In this document: piece by piece, positions 8,333 through 16,656 of the stretch
Layout of the letters: each line of letters starts with the position of its first letter
Numbering within the stretch: position 1 is the first letter of the stretch
Assembly: GCA_015709595.1 (NCBI GenBank)
Contig: CP054178.1
Location: 868,001-932,000 of the forward strand
Reading direction: 5' to 3'
Source of the DNA: Phycisphaeraceae bacterium
GTDB taxonomy: Bacteria > Planctomycetota > Phycisphaerae > Phycisphaerales > SM1A02
Length of the DNA stretch: 64,000 nt
Translations under genes and position numbers: made by a program
Notes under the pieces: generated by a model
What the model was told of the DNA's origin: nothing
Database searches by the model: none
What the model saw: the letters and a program-made list of their open reading frames with translations, nothing else

Positions 8333-9088
8333 TTACAACGGCTCCGCCACCGGACAGCTGATCCCCTTCCCATACATCCCCGACCGATCAAAGCAGCACG
8401 GTCGCCGCTTGCCCTTGGCGAGCATGTCGCACGCGGCGGTGATGCGGCGGGCGCGGGTCGCCTCCTGCTTGGCGGAGACAATCCACGCGATCCAGTCCCG
8501 CCGGGCCACGGGCGTGATGTCCGACCACGTCTCACGCGACTTCTTCGGCGCGGCGGCGAGCGCCCGGCGCAGGTCGGGCGGCGCCTTCGGCTCCGGCTCC
8601 CGATCCGGCGGCACCGGCGCGATCTCCAGCGTGACCACGTCGCCGGGCTGAAGAACGGGCGGACCCTCACCCCCGCCCTCTGCCGGTGGGAGAGGGTGTG
8701 CGGATGGTAGCCAGATTGTCCCATCCACCTTGAGCCAGTGGCCGCCTTGGCCGTCCGGTTCGAGCGTGGCCTGGAACGGCATGGCGTTGAGGATGCCGCG
8801 AACCGTCACCTGACCGCGCGAGGGGAGCTTGACGCTGGCTTCTTTCGGCAGGAGCAGAAACAACCACGCGGGCGGCTTCCGTCGGCGCGAGTCGGGCGCT
8901 GGTTGAATCTGTTCGTCAGTGTCTCGCTCGGACCTTGGAAGCAGAAGTGTCGCGGTGAAACAGATCGCCGGCCCCGCGACAGAACCGGCTCGGCCGAGTC
9001 CACCGCCGCCGTTGCGGCGCGGCGCGCTCCGTTGTCTGCCGCTCTGGGCGGCTTTCTTTTCACCCTGCTTGCTTCGCGCTCGGGCCAT
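8333..9088 (-). CDS. YdeI/OmpD-associated family protein with DUF1905 domain
   Basis: A basic low-complexity N terminus (about 75 residues) precedes a DUF1905 beta-barrel (about 80-160), then the YdeI helical region with DLRRALAAAPKKSRETW, PVARRDWIAWIVSAKQEATR and a final Arg-rich helix. In the family this is a small cytoplasmic protein linked to bacteriocin or antimicrobial-peptide tolerance, which is weak evidence. The DUF1905 part contains a Pro/Gly-rich insert encoded by a hairpin-like repeat at 8663-8704. A GGAGGAG ribosome site precedes ATG 9088, unlike the leaderless genes nearby. Confidence 0.78.
   Translation of the reverse strand: MARARSKQGEKKAAQSGRQRSAPRRNGGGGLGRAGSVAGPAICFTATLLLPRSERDTDEQIQPAPDSRRRKPPAWLFLLLPKEASVKLPSRGQVTVRGILNAMPFQATLEPDGQGGHWLKVDGTIWLPSAHPLPPAEGGGEGPPVLQPGDVVTLEIAPVPPDREPEPKAPPDLRRALAAAPKKSRETWSDITPVARRDWIAWIVSAKQEATRARRITAACDMLAKGKRRPCCFDRSGMYGKGISCPVAEPL
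8663..8704. repeat. GC-rich repeat-like block inside the DUF1905 domain
   Basis: The block CCCTCACCCCCGCCCTCTGC then CGGTGGGAGAGGG contains inverted arms CCCTCT/AGAGGG. It looks like a dispersed intergenic repeat that has entered the coding frame, encoding a segment rich in Pro, Ala and Gly. No second copy is present in this window, so the repeat status is inferred from its form. Confidence 0.4.
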
Positions 9089-9118
9089 CGGGCGTCTCCT
9101 CCAACACCGCTCGTGAGA

Positions 9119-10384
9119 TCATCTTCTCGCTGAAGGCCGCTCCAGCGTCATCTCAGGCCACGCCGCGAACCAGCCGAACCAGAACGCATGGGCGATCAGG
9201 CGCGGCCGGCCCTGATCGTCGGTCACCCAGACGGTGGGCGGTTCCTCGTGCTCACCGGGATGGACGCGAAGGGTCAGCATCACGCCATCCAGCATGATGG
9301 TCACCGCGCCACCGCCGCCGGTGACGCGATCGCCTGTGAACGAGGGCGTCGCCTCGGCCAGCAGGTCGTCGAGCGCCAGCACGCGGCGTGATGCGGGGTC
9401 ATCCGTCGGCTGGATTACGATCACGCGGGTCTTGAGCGGCCGTCCGTCCATCGGAAGCGGCGACACGGGAAACTCCGGCTTGAGGGCGTCGGAGCTGAAG
9501 TAGTCGCCGTACGTGCGCTGCTTGTACCGCTTCTGCAGCGCGGGATCGGGCAGGTTCGTGAGGACGAGCGTGTCCGGGTACGCCGCGCTCCAGTCGGCCC
9601 AGCGGGCGAGTGTGAAGGGAACAGGTCGCAGGGTGAGCGCATCGCGTGCCGCGGGTCCGGTGACGGCCTTCATGCGAAGTTGCGACCAGAGGGATTCGCC
9701 GCCGCGGACGCCCCCGTGAGCCGGTTCAGTTCCGGAAGCCGCGGACTCGCCCGGACCGGCGGCAGATGCTGCCAGGGCGGCGTAAAGCAGGGTGTTGGCG
9801 TTGTGAAGCAGGCCGCTGGCGCGAAGGAGAAGGATGGGATCTTCAGAGGAAGGGATCACAGGCGGGACGCCTGCGCCGCTGACGTGCGCGTCGGCCGCCA
9901 GTCCGCGCCGGTCGAAGACCACGATGCTGTCGCACAGCCCGTTGTACGTGACGGCGATGGGAACGCCGCCCACGGTGTCGTTGACCACCTCGTGCCACGC
10001 CAGCATGCGCACGGGGTAGCAGCGGGCCTCGCCGTGAAGAACGATGCCGATGACGCGGTCACCCGGCACAAGGTACTTGGTCCGACGCCCGGCGTTGAGA
10101 CGGTTGACCTCGGCCACGTCAATCATGGCCGGGTGATCGAGCGGTCGGATGGCCTCGCGGTGCTCGGCGGCGGCGACGATGTCGCGCACCGGGATGATGG
10201 CGTCGGTCAGGTCGAAGCCATACGTGGCGGGGTTGACGCCGTCGCCGAGGGGTTTCTCACGGCCGAGCAGCGCTCCGGCGAGACCCCAGATCAGCAGCAC
10301 GACCACCAGCCCGCCCGCGACCAGCAGCACCCAGCCGCCATCGCGGAGGGACATGGTGCGCGGGGCGTCGAGGGCGGACGTCAT
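9119..10384 (-). CDS. DUF3179 domain protein, single N-terminal membrane anchor
   Basis: A 421-residue protein. Residues 16-40 form one transmembrane helix, and the rest should be periplasmic. DUF3179 features are clear: PLDHPAMIDV, YLVPGDRVIGIVLHGEARCY, RMLAWHEVVND, PIAVTYNGLCDSIVVFDR with its conserved Cys, and ESLWSQL. The biochemical role is unknown. The loop after FDR carries SGAGVPPV, which is the translation of a dispersed repeat at 9857-9882. TATCAT lies 5 nt upstream of the ATG, which predicts a leaderless mRNA. Confidence 0.85.
   Translation of the reverse strand: MTSALDAPRTMSLRDGGWVLLVAGGLVVVLLIWGLAGALLGREKPLGDGVNPATYGFDLTDAIIPVRDIVAAAEHREAIRPLDHPAMIDVAEVNRLNAGRRTKYLVPGDRVIGIVLHGEARCYPVRMLAWHEVVNDTVGGVPIAVTYNGLCDSIVVFDRRGLAADAHVSGAGVPPVIPSSEDPILLLRASGLLHNANTLLYAALAASAAGPGESAASGTEPAHGGVRGGESLWSQLRMKAVTGPAARDALTLRPVPFTLARWADWSAAYPDTLVLTNLPDPALQKRYKQRTYGDYFSSDALKPEFPVSPLPMDGRPLKTRVIVIQPTDDPASRRVLALDDLLAEATPSFTGDRVTGGGGAVTIMLDGVMLTLRVHPGEHEEPPTVWVTDDQGRPRLIAHAFWFGWFAAWPEMTLERPSARR
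9857..9882. repeat. REP-like repeat (CACAGGCG-GGA-CGCCTGCG type) within the DUF3179 gene
   Basis: CACAGGCGGGACGCCTGCGC followed by CGCTGA. The first 24 bases are identical to 51361-51384, and shorter versions occur at 30222 and 30256. The arms CACAGGCG and CGCCTGCG form an 8-3-8 hairpin with one mismatch. Confidence 0.8.
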
Positions 10385-10424
10385 GCGACATGATAGGAAG
10401 CCGCTCGACGACGCCCGCGCCGAC

Positions 10425-12515
10425 TCACACCGCCGCGGTCGACAGGGCGGGAGCGGCGACGGACGCGGCCGCCGCCTGACGCTTCGACATGGCGATTCGT
10501 TCCTGCGCCGCCTCCAGGATCAGTTTCAACAGGTCGGCGTAGCGCAGGCCGGCCAGTTCGGCCATCAGGTTGAGCTTGCCGTCCCAGCACCAGCCGGGGT
10601 TGGGGTTCACCTCCAGCAGCTTGGGGACGCCATTGGCGTCGGCGCGGAAGTCGAACCGCGCGTAATCGCGGCACTGCAGCCGCTCGAAGAGCAGCAGCGA
10701 GTGATCCACCATCTGCCGCATCGTGTCCTCGTCAAGACGGGCCGGGATGTACTTGATCTGGCTCCAGTAGGGCGAATCCGGGTGCCACTTGCTCTCGTAG
10801 CCGAGAATCTTCGGCAGATCGGGGTCAAGCCCGGAGTAGTCCACTTCCATCACCGGGAGAATCCGCATGGACAGCCCCGGATTGCCCACCACGCCCACGG
10901 TGTACTCGGTGCCTGAGAGGAACTCCTGCACCAGCACCGCGCGATCGGGCAACTGCTCGCGCAGCGTTCGCAGGTACTGCACCAGTTCGCGAGGCGAGGA
11001 GACCACCGAGTTCTTGGTGATGCCGATCGAACTGTCGCCCGTGTTGGGCTTCACCAGCGCGGGGAAGACCGAAGGCAGCGTGGCGCCCTGGTCGTCCGGG
11101 TCCACGTAGGTCTCCAGCGGCACGGGAATGTCCAGCGACTCCGCGATGGCCCGCACCAGCGACTTGTTGTAGCACAGCCCCAGGCACATCGGCCCCGCCC
11201 CCGAGTACGGAATGTTGAACATCTCCAGCCACGCGGTGATGTGAAGCTCGAGCGAGGGGTTGTTGCGATACCCCTCGTCGCAGAGGTTCAGGACGAACGG
11301 CGGCGGATCGGCTCGCAGGTCCGCCAGCAGCGTGGTGTGATTGTTCAGGTAACGGAACTGGTACTCGCCCAGGTCGGCCAGCGCCCGCTTCAGCCGCTCG
11401 ATGGTGTCGAAGTCCTCGGCGTTGAACTTGCCGCCCACTTTCACCGCGTCGGGCATGGTGGGGTCGCCCATCAGCACCGTGACCCTGGGGAAGAGCGGCC
11501 CGCCCTTGGCGGCCGGCACCGGCTTGGCCGGGGCCTCGGCGGTGATGAGCATCCGGTGGGCCATCATGCCCAGATCCTGATTGCGCTCCGACTCCGTCAG
11601 CATCGGTCCGTGGTCGCGCACCTGCGTAAAGCCCACGCTCTCCAGCAGCGCGATGATGCGCGCGTGCGAATACAGCCGCTCGGCGTAGAACTGGTCCGCG
11701 ATCACCCCGCGCTCCGCGTGCACCACCACCTCGCGCGAGATCAGCCGCTCCCCGTCGCTGCTCAGCGACCGCTCGCGGCAGACGAAGTGGTTCTGGTCGA
11801 TCCATTCCCACGAGCGCTTCTCGAAGTGATCGCGCATCCAGTCGCCGTCGGTCAGGTCCAGCACCAGCATGCCGCCCGACTGGAGGACGCGCTTGATGGA
11901 GCGCAGTACGGCGATGTCATCCTCGGCCCGCTCGAAGTAGCCGAACGAGTTGCCCATCACCAGCACGCTGTGAAAGCTGCTTTCGGGCAGGCGGAACTTG
12001 CGGGCGTCGCCTTCCTGGAACGTCACGGACAGGTTGAGGTGCTTGGCCCGCTTGCGCGCCAGCCGCACCAGGTATCGCGAGCGGTCCACGCCGACGACGT
12101 TACGGAACCCGCGGCGGGCAAGCTCGAGCGAGTGCCGGCCCTGCCCGCAGCAGAGGTCGAGAACGCGGTCATTGGGTTCAATGCCCGCCGCCTTGATGAC
12201 ACGGTCGATCTCGCGCACGGTGTTGGCGTCGTTCTCCACCACGTCGCCGTCCGTCTTGAGATAGAGCGAGGTGAAGAGCGACTTCCACCACTCGGTGGGC
12301 AGGTGACGTTCGAGGTCCGAGACGGGGCCGATGGTGCGGGCTACGCCGCGCCCGCCCCGGGCGACCAGCCCTCCCGCGCCGCCGCCGAGCCCGCCCCCCG
12401 AATCCGTCGAACCATTCCCGCCTGCGCCGGGCTCGCTCTTGCCGCGGCGGCCCGCGGCGCCGGGCGCGGAGGCGGAGGAAGAGGCGGACTTCACCGTCTG
12501 ATGCTCAGTGGCCAT
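10425..12515 (-). CDS. Fusion of a SAM-dependent methyltransferase and a D-Ala-D-Ala ligase-like ATP-grasp enzyme
   Basis: A 696-residue two-enzyme fusion. After a disordered Ser/Gly/Ala-rich N terminus (1-65), residues 75-335 form a class I methyltransferase with motif I VLDLCCGQGRHSLELA (118-133) and VGVDRS. Residues 343-680 are an ATP-grasp module of the Ddl type: FVLNLCDEG, FNIPYSGAGP, KPNTGDSSIG and LVQEFLSGTEYTVGV, ending with the metal site DFRADANGVPKLLEVNPNPG, where Asp, Glu and Asn are retained. Ddl-like enzymes form amide bonds through an acyl phosphate. Both halves look catalytically intact, so the product probably methylates and ligates one small molecule or envelope precursor; the substrate is unknown. 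It lies next to, but may be separate from, the hldE/lpxK operon. Confidence 0.82.
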   Translation of the reverse strand: MATEHQTVKSASSSASAPGAAGRRGKSEPGAGGNGSTDSGGGLGGGAGGLVARGGRGVARTIGPVSDLERHLPTEWWKSLFTSLYLKTDGDVVENDANTVREIDRVIKAAGIEPNDRVLDLCCGQGRHSLELARRGFRNVVGVDRSRYLVRLARKRAKHLNLSVTFQEGDARKFRLPESSFHSVLVMGNSFGYFERAEDDIAVLRSIKRVLQSGGMLVLDLTDGDWMRDHFEKRSWEWIDQNHFVCRERSLSSDGERLISREVVVHAERGVIADQFYAERLYSHARIIALLESVGFTQVRDHGPMLTESERNQDLGMMAHRMLITAEAPAKPVPAAKGGPLFPRVTVLMGDPTMPDAVKVGGKFNAEDFDTIERLKRALADLGEYQFRYLNNHTTLLADLRADPPPFVLNLCDEGYRNNPSLELHITAWLEMFNIPYSGAGPMCLGLCYNKSLVRAIAESLDIPVPLETYVDPDDQGATLPSVFPALVKPNTGDSSIGITKNSVVSSPRELVQYLRTLREQLPDRAVLVQEFLSGTEYTVGVVGNPGLSMRILPVMEVDYSGLDPDLPKILGYESKWHPDSPYWSQIKYIPARLDEDTMRQMVDHSLLLFERLQCRDYARFDFRADANGVPKLLEVNPNPGWCWDGKLNLMAELAGLRYADLLKLILEAAQERIAMSKRQAAAASVAAPALSTAAV

Positions 12516-12698
12516 GATGTCCCTTGTGCCGCCTGCGAGGCGGTCGTGTGGTTTCGTGCCCCGCGCATGACATCAATCCGCCCGTGCCGGGCGGAGACGC
12601 GTCGGAGCATGTGGCTGGAATGGGCGCGCTCGTCGTCGGAGACCTTGGCGCGGGCGTGTCGTGGCCGATCGACCCGTGTGTCGACCGACGTGCCGTCG

Positions 12699-12726
12699 AT
12701 TCTACATGCTGTCGGCGAAAGTCCAA
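12699..12726 (-). promoter_or_regulatory. Candidate promoter for the methyltransferase/ATP-grasp gene
   Basis: On the minus strand TTGGAC (12726-12721), a 16-nt spacer and TAGAAT (12704-12699) lie in the 296-bp non-coding gap 12516-12811. The leader would be about 175 nt, long for this region. I see no other gene or clear terminator in the gap. Confidence 0.45.
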
Positions 12727-12811
12727 CCCCAATCGACAGAAAGTGAACAGCGTGGCTGTCAGCCGACGGCCGAAGCGTGGCGCGGCCTCCACCTCCGCGC
12801 CCTCCCGCGTT

Positions 12812-14332
12812 TCAATGGTGTCCGGTCTCTCCGGGGCCATACGCCCGCACGAACCGTGCGATCACCTCGGTCGAACTCAACCCGGGTCGGTGGGCGAGCG
12901 TGCGGAACTCGATCTCGCCCCGGTCCATCATGGGCTTGAGCAGGTCGTACTCGGCGACATCCTGCGGGCGGTAGTCGCCTCCCTTCACGTAGATGTCAGG
13001 ACGGATCGTCTCGATCATGCGATGGGCGGTGCGATCATCGAACGTCACGAGGTAGTCGATGCAGTTCAACTCGCCGAGGATGGCCAGTCGCTCCGGCTCG
13101 GTGTAGACCGGGCGTCCGTGGCCCTTGAGGGCCTGCACCTGGGCGTCGCTGTTGACGGCCACGACGAGGACGTCGCCCTGCCGCCGGGCTTCTCGAAGGT
13201 AGTCGACGTGACCGGCGTGAATCACGTCGAAGCAGCCGTTGGTGAGGACGATCCGCTCCCCCGCCTCGCGGTGGACGGCCAGCTCGACGAGCAGGTCTTC
13301 CATCGTCCGCACCTTGCCGTTGTGTCCGCGCAACTGCTGCATCACCGAGCGGTGAACCCGGGAGAATGGGATCGCCTGTGAGCCGAAGGCCTCCACCTCC
13401 AGCCCCGCCGCGGCGTTGGCGAAGCGCACCGCGTCAGGCCAGTCGAACCCGTTGGCCAGGCCGCCGGCCAGCGCGGCGAGCACCATGTCGCCCGCGCCGG
13501 TCACGTCGTAGACGTTGCGGGCCACGGTGGGAATCGCCAGCGGGGGCCTGCCGGGCAGGGCCAGCATGGCGCCGTGACGATCCAGCGTCAGCACCACCGC
13601 GTCCAGCGCCAGCGAGTCGAGCAGCAGTCGCGCCATCAGTTCGTTGTGGGCGTCGGTCGCTTCGAGCGGCGTGTCGAGATGGGTGGCCAGCTCCGCCTCG
13701 GACCGGTTGGGCGTGATGACGGTGGCGCCGCGATACTTGGCGTAGTCGTCGATGGCGGCGGGGTCCACCAGCACCGGCTTGCCGCGCTGACGCGCCAGCG
13801 TGATGAGCGACTGGCAGAGTTCCAGCGTGCAGACGCCCTTGTTGTAGTCCTCCAGGCAGATGACATCGACCGAGTTGAGCCGCTGACGGACGAAATCGAA
13901 CAGGCGGGACTCGATGTCGGACGCGAGCGGGTCGCGCGACTCGATATCCACGCGGAACATCTTCTGCGGGTGGCGGTGCTGCGCCAGGCCGATGAGCGAC
14001 CGCTTGATGGTGGTGGGCCGGGCGGGGTCGGCGAGCAGCCCGGACACGTCGCAGCCGGTGTCGGTCAGGGCCTTGCGCAGCGTGACGGATTCGGCGTCGC
14101 CCCCGGTCACCCCCACGCACAGGACTTCACCCTTGAGGGCGCACAGAAAGCGCGCCACGTTGCCCGCGCCGCCCGCGGAGTTCTCGAATCGCGTGGCGTG
14201 CAGCACGGGCACGGGCGCATCCGGGCTGAGCCGTTCCGCCGCCCCGTGGATGTGTTGATCGAGCATGAAATCGCCGACCACCATGGCCCGGAAAGGGCGG
14301 TAACGGGCGAGATGCGTGAGAAGCGAGGACAT
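12812..14332 (-). CDS. hldE: Bifunctional heptose 7-phosphate kinase / heptose 1-phosphate adenylyltransferase
   Basis: It makes ADP-heptose precursor in two steps: phosphorylation of D-glycero-beta-D-manno-heptose 7-phosphate, then adenylyl transfer. The N-terminal ribokinase-type domain (about 1-335) shows MVVGDFMLDQ, NSAGGAGNVA and the anion-hole motif DVTGAGD. The C-terminal nucleotidyltransferase shows VLTNGCFDVIHAGHVDYL with its HxGH signature. The 506-residue length from ATG 14332 fits HldE (about 475). The frame is open upstream, but that part overlaps lpxK. Its presence with GT9 and LpxK points to a heptose-containing LPS. Confidence 0.93.
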   Translation of the reverse strand: MSSLLTHLARYRPFRAMVVGDFMLDQHIHGAAERLSPDAPVPVLHATRFENSAGGAGNVARFLCALKGEVLCVGVTGGDAESVTLRKALTDTGCDVSGLLADPARPTTIKRSLIGLAQHRHPQKMFRVDIESRDPLASDIESRLFDFVRQRLNSVDVICLEDYNKGVCTLELCQSLITLARQRGKPVLVDPAAIDDYAKYRGATVITPNRSEAELATHLDTPLEATDAHNELMARLLLDSLALDAVVLTLDRHGAMLALPGRPPLAIPTVARNVYDVTGAGDMVLAALAGGLANGFDWPDAVRFANAAAGLEVEAFGSQAIPFSRVHRSVMQQLRGHNGKVRTMEDLLVELAVHREAGERIVLTNGCFDVIHAGHVDYLREARRQGDVLVVAVNSDAQVQALKGHGRPVYTEPERLAILGELNCIDYLVTFDDRTAHRMIETIRPDIYVKGGDYRPQDVAEYDLLKPMMDRGEIEFRTLAHRPGLSSTEVIARFVRAYGPGETGHH

Positions 14333-14379
14333 GGGTGAGAAGGACGGGAGAACAGGAGCACGGAAGGACCGAAACCGTG

Positions 14380-15438
14380 CTATGTATCCGCACTGGTTGG
14401 CGTGACTGTATGGCGGCGGGCGGCCGCTTGCAGGATGCTCCGCTTGAGATCCGCCTCCCCCGCCACCACGGCGAGCCGCACGACGGGCACGATGATCGGC
14501 ATGGGCCACGCCCAGGATGTGACCACTTCGCGGAGTTTCACCCAGTCCTTGGGGGAAATCAGCAGCCCCTCCGCCCCCGTCAGCATCGGGCGGATGCGAT
14601 CGAGCATCGGCCGGTCATAGGACTGATGGTCCGCCACGGGAACATCGCGCAGGATGACCGCGCCGGCCTGCCGTGCCGCCTGGCGCAGCGGGTTGGGGTT
14701 GCCTACGCCGAACATGGTGACGAGGCGTCTGCCCCGCAGCCAGTCGAGCGGAACGTCATCGGCCCCTGCGGCGGCATGGACGGTCAGTCCACTCCAACCG
14801 TGATTCGTCCACGCCAGGGGCGGGCGGCCATGATGCCTTTCGATCCGTCCGGCGATCACGGGGTCGATGTCCGCAGCCCGCGTGACGATGACCGCATCCG
14901 CGCGTCGCAGCGAAGCGAGCGGCTCGCGCAGACGCCCCGCGGGGAGCAGTCGATCGGTGAACGTCGGCTGCGTGGCGTCGATCAGCACGAGGTCGAGGTC
15001 GCGGGCGACCTGCCGATGCTGGAAGCCGTCATCGAGGATGACGCAGTCAAAGGTCGTGTTCTCATGGCGAGCGAAGAACTCCCGCAGCGCCCGGGCGCGC
15101 CGGGGCTGCGCGAGCACGGGAACGGAGTCGTCGAAGCGGTCGCGGTACTCCTGCTCCTCGTCGCCGGGCCGGCCGGACGGGGCCTTGTAGCCGCGCATGG
15201 CGATGACGGGCTTGTGGCCCGATTCGAGCAGTTGCTCGACGATCCACATGACGTGGGGCGTCTTGCCCGTGCCGCCCGCGGTGAGGTTGCCGACGGAGAT
15301 GACGGGTCGGTCGATCCGGGCGATGCCCACGCTTGTCGGCGCGGCGCGGGCGGCGTCATAACGTCGGTTCCGCCAGGCGATGGCGGCGCGGTACGCCCAC
15401 GACGCGGGAATCGTGAGCGGCAGCAGCCAGCGGCTCAC
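14380..15438 (-). CDS. lpxK: Tetraacyldisaccharide 4'-kinase (lipid A kinase)
   Basis: It phosphorylates the 4' position of the lipid A disaccharide at the inner membrane. The diagnostic P-loop region is SVGNLTAGGTGKTPHV, with a hydrophobic N-terminal segment (LLPLTIPASWAYRA) that anchors the enzyme. Later motifs are VIAMRGYK, ILDDGFQHRQVARDLDLVLID and the C-terminal LISPKDWVKLR. I prefer GTG 15438 because a longer start would overlap the preceding gene. At 352 residues it is close to the family length. It is fourth in the GT9-maf-membrane protein-lpxK-hldE cluster. Confidence 0.92.
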   Translation of the reverse strand: MSRWLLPLTIPASWAYRAAIAWRNRRYDAARAAPTSVGIARIDRPVISVGNLTAGGTGKTPHVMWIVEQLLESGHKPVIAMRGYKAPSGRPGDEEQEYRDRFDDSVPVLAQPRRARALREFFARHENTTFDCVILDDGFQHRQVARDLDLVLIDATQPTFTDRLLPAGRLREPLASLRRADAVIVTRAADIDPVIAGRIERHHGRPPLAWTNHGWSGLTVHAAAGADDVPLDWLRGRRLVTMFGVGNPNPLRQAARQAGAVILRDVPVADHQSYDRPMLDRIRPMLTGAEGLLISPKDWVKLREVVTSWAWPMPIIVPVVRLAVVAGEADLKRSILQAAARRHTVTPTSADT

Positions 15439-15451
15439 CGGGCGAACCCCG

Positions 15452-15937
15452 TCATGACCGCGGCTCCCGGGGTGGTGAGGGCGGAGTCGACTCCGCCGGA
15501 CCATCCGCCGGCGCGTCCACCGAACCGCCGCCGGACGCCGCAGCCGCGCGGGCGGCGGCGATCTGCCTGGCCGCGTCGATCAGCGCCGCCCGCGTCATGG
15601 CTCCGGCGCGGGCCGCGTCGGCCCGGTGGATGCGCAGATTGTTGAGCATGTCGATGAACGCCGCGAAGATCACCAGCAGCAGCAGCGAGATGGCGCCCGC
15701 CCAGATGACGGCGTAACGCTGCGGGTCGGCGCGGTGGTCGGCGAAGCCCGCTCCGTACACGAAGAGCGGCGTCGCGATGAGCATCACGATCATCGACGCA
15801 CGCCGGATGCGCCGCCTTGTCTCGGGCACGTCCGGCGCATCCAGCCGACGCCAGTACCACGCCACCGAGAGCATGACGATCACGCCGCCGAACACGGCGA
15901 TCGCGGGTGGAACGTGGCTTGCCAGGAAAGGTGTCAT
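15452..15937 (-). CDS. Small membrane protein of unknown function
   Basis: A 161-residue protein with three hydrophobic helices, around residues 10-28, 47-65 and 78-98, and a Pro/Ala/Ser-rich cytoplasmic tail. I recognise no family. Its ATG overlaps the maf stop (ATGA, 15934-15937), and lpxK starts 13 bp downstream, so it is probably translated as part of this envelope operon. Confidence 0.65.
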   Translation of the reverse strand: MTPFLASHVPPAIAVFGGVIVMLSVAWYWRRLDAPDVPETRRRIRRASMIVMLIATPLFVYGAGFADHRADPQRYAVIWAGAISLLLLVIFAAFIDMLNNLRIHRADAARAGAMTRAALIDAARQIAAARAAAASGGGSVDAPADGPAESTPPSPPREPRS

Positions 15938-16656
15938 GGCGATGCGGCGGCGGGCGAGGCATGCCGCCGATCAAGGATAGGGGCCAGCAGAGGCAGCAGT
16001 CGCCGCATGGGCAGCCCCATGACCGTGGCCGGGTCGCCTCGGCACTCGATGGGCCACCCGGCCTCCAGGCGCTCGCTGAGGTTGTAGCCGCCCGCCTTGC
16101 CGCGCCAGTCGCCTGATTGCACGTAGCGCTCGATGGCTGCATCGGGCACGTCGCCCACATGCACTTCGGCGACATCCACGAAAAGCAATCGCCAGTGGGG
16201 TGGATGCCTGTGGGGCAGGCGTCCCGCCTGCCGACTCTCGGGTGTCGGCGACCCGGGCGGCTCCGCCACCGGCAGCAGACAGACGCCCGTCATGGTGCGG
16301 TGCGTGCGGCCTCGCATCAACCTGAGCATCTCGCGGGCGTGGGCTTCGTCGCGCGGCTGGCCGAGGATGCGGCCATCGACCACGCAGACGGTGTCGGCGG
16401 CGAGGATCGTGCCGGCAGCGGCCCCGCCGCGCAGCAATCCGTCGCGCGCCGCGCGGGCCTTGAGCGAGGCCAGCGCCATCACCCAGTGCTCGGGCTTGAG
16501 CGTCGCGGAAGCGGGCGGCGAAAGTTCAGCATCATCCACACCGGGGTGGATCACGATGGGGCTGAAGCCGGCATCCTCGAGCATCTTCCGCCGCCGGGGC
16601 GAGGCGCTGGCGAGGTACAGCGGCGGGGTCATTGAAGGGGCGCCGGGCGTCGTCAC
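15934..16656 (-). CDS. maf: Maf-family nucleotide pyrophosphatase
   Basis: Maf/YhdE proteins hydrolyse non-canonical or canonical NTPs to NMP and PPi. The N-terminal LASASPRRRKMLEDAG and the catalytic-site segment ILAADTVCVVDGRILGQP are present, as are the later YVQSGDWRGKAGGY and ECRGDPATVMGLP. Start GTG 16656 forms a GTGA overlap with the GT9 stop; ATG 16632 also fits the family N terminus. A stretch of about 20 residues after the HRTMTGV strand is not family-like and comes from a hairpin repeat at 16214-16232. Maf in an LPS operon is unusual and may be a coincidence of operon packing. Confidence 0.88.
   Translation of the reverse strand: MTTPGAPSMTPPLYLASASPRRRKMLEDAGFSPIVIHPGVDDAELSPPASATLKPEHWVMALASLKARAARDGLLRGGAAAGTILAADTVCVVDGRILGQPRDEAHAREMLRLMRGRTHRTMTGVCLLPVAEPPGSPTPESRQAGRLPHRHPPHWRLLFVDVAEVHVGDVPDAAIERYVQSGDWRGKAGGYNLSERLEAGWPIECRGDPATVMGLPMRRLLPLLAPILDRRHASPAAASP
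16214..16232. repeat. Perfect 8-3-8 hairpin repeat inside maf
   Basis: GGCAGGCG-TCC-CGCCTGCC: arms of 8 bp match perfectly around a 3-nt loop. It belongs to the same hairpin type as those at 9857, 39124 and 51361, and is translated as part of a non-conserved loop of Maf. Confidence 0.75.

Noticed and set aside
11241-12746. 501-codon plus-strand frame over the methyltransferase/ATP-grasp gene
   Set aside because: It lies antisense to a gene with two intact enzyme domains, and its composition is that of a complementary-strand shadow.
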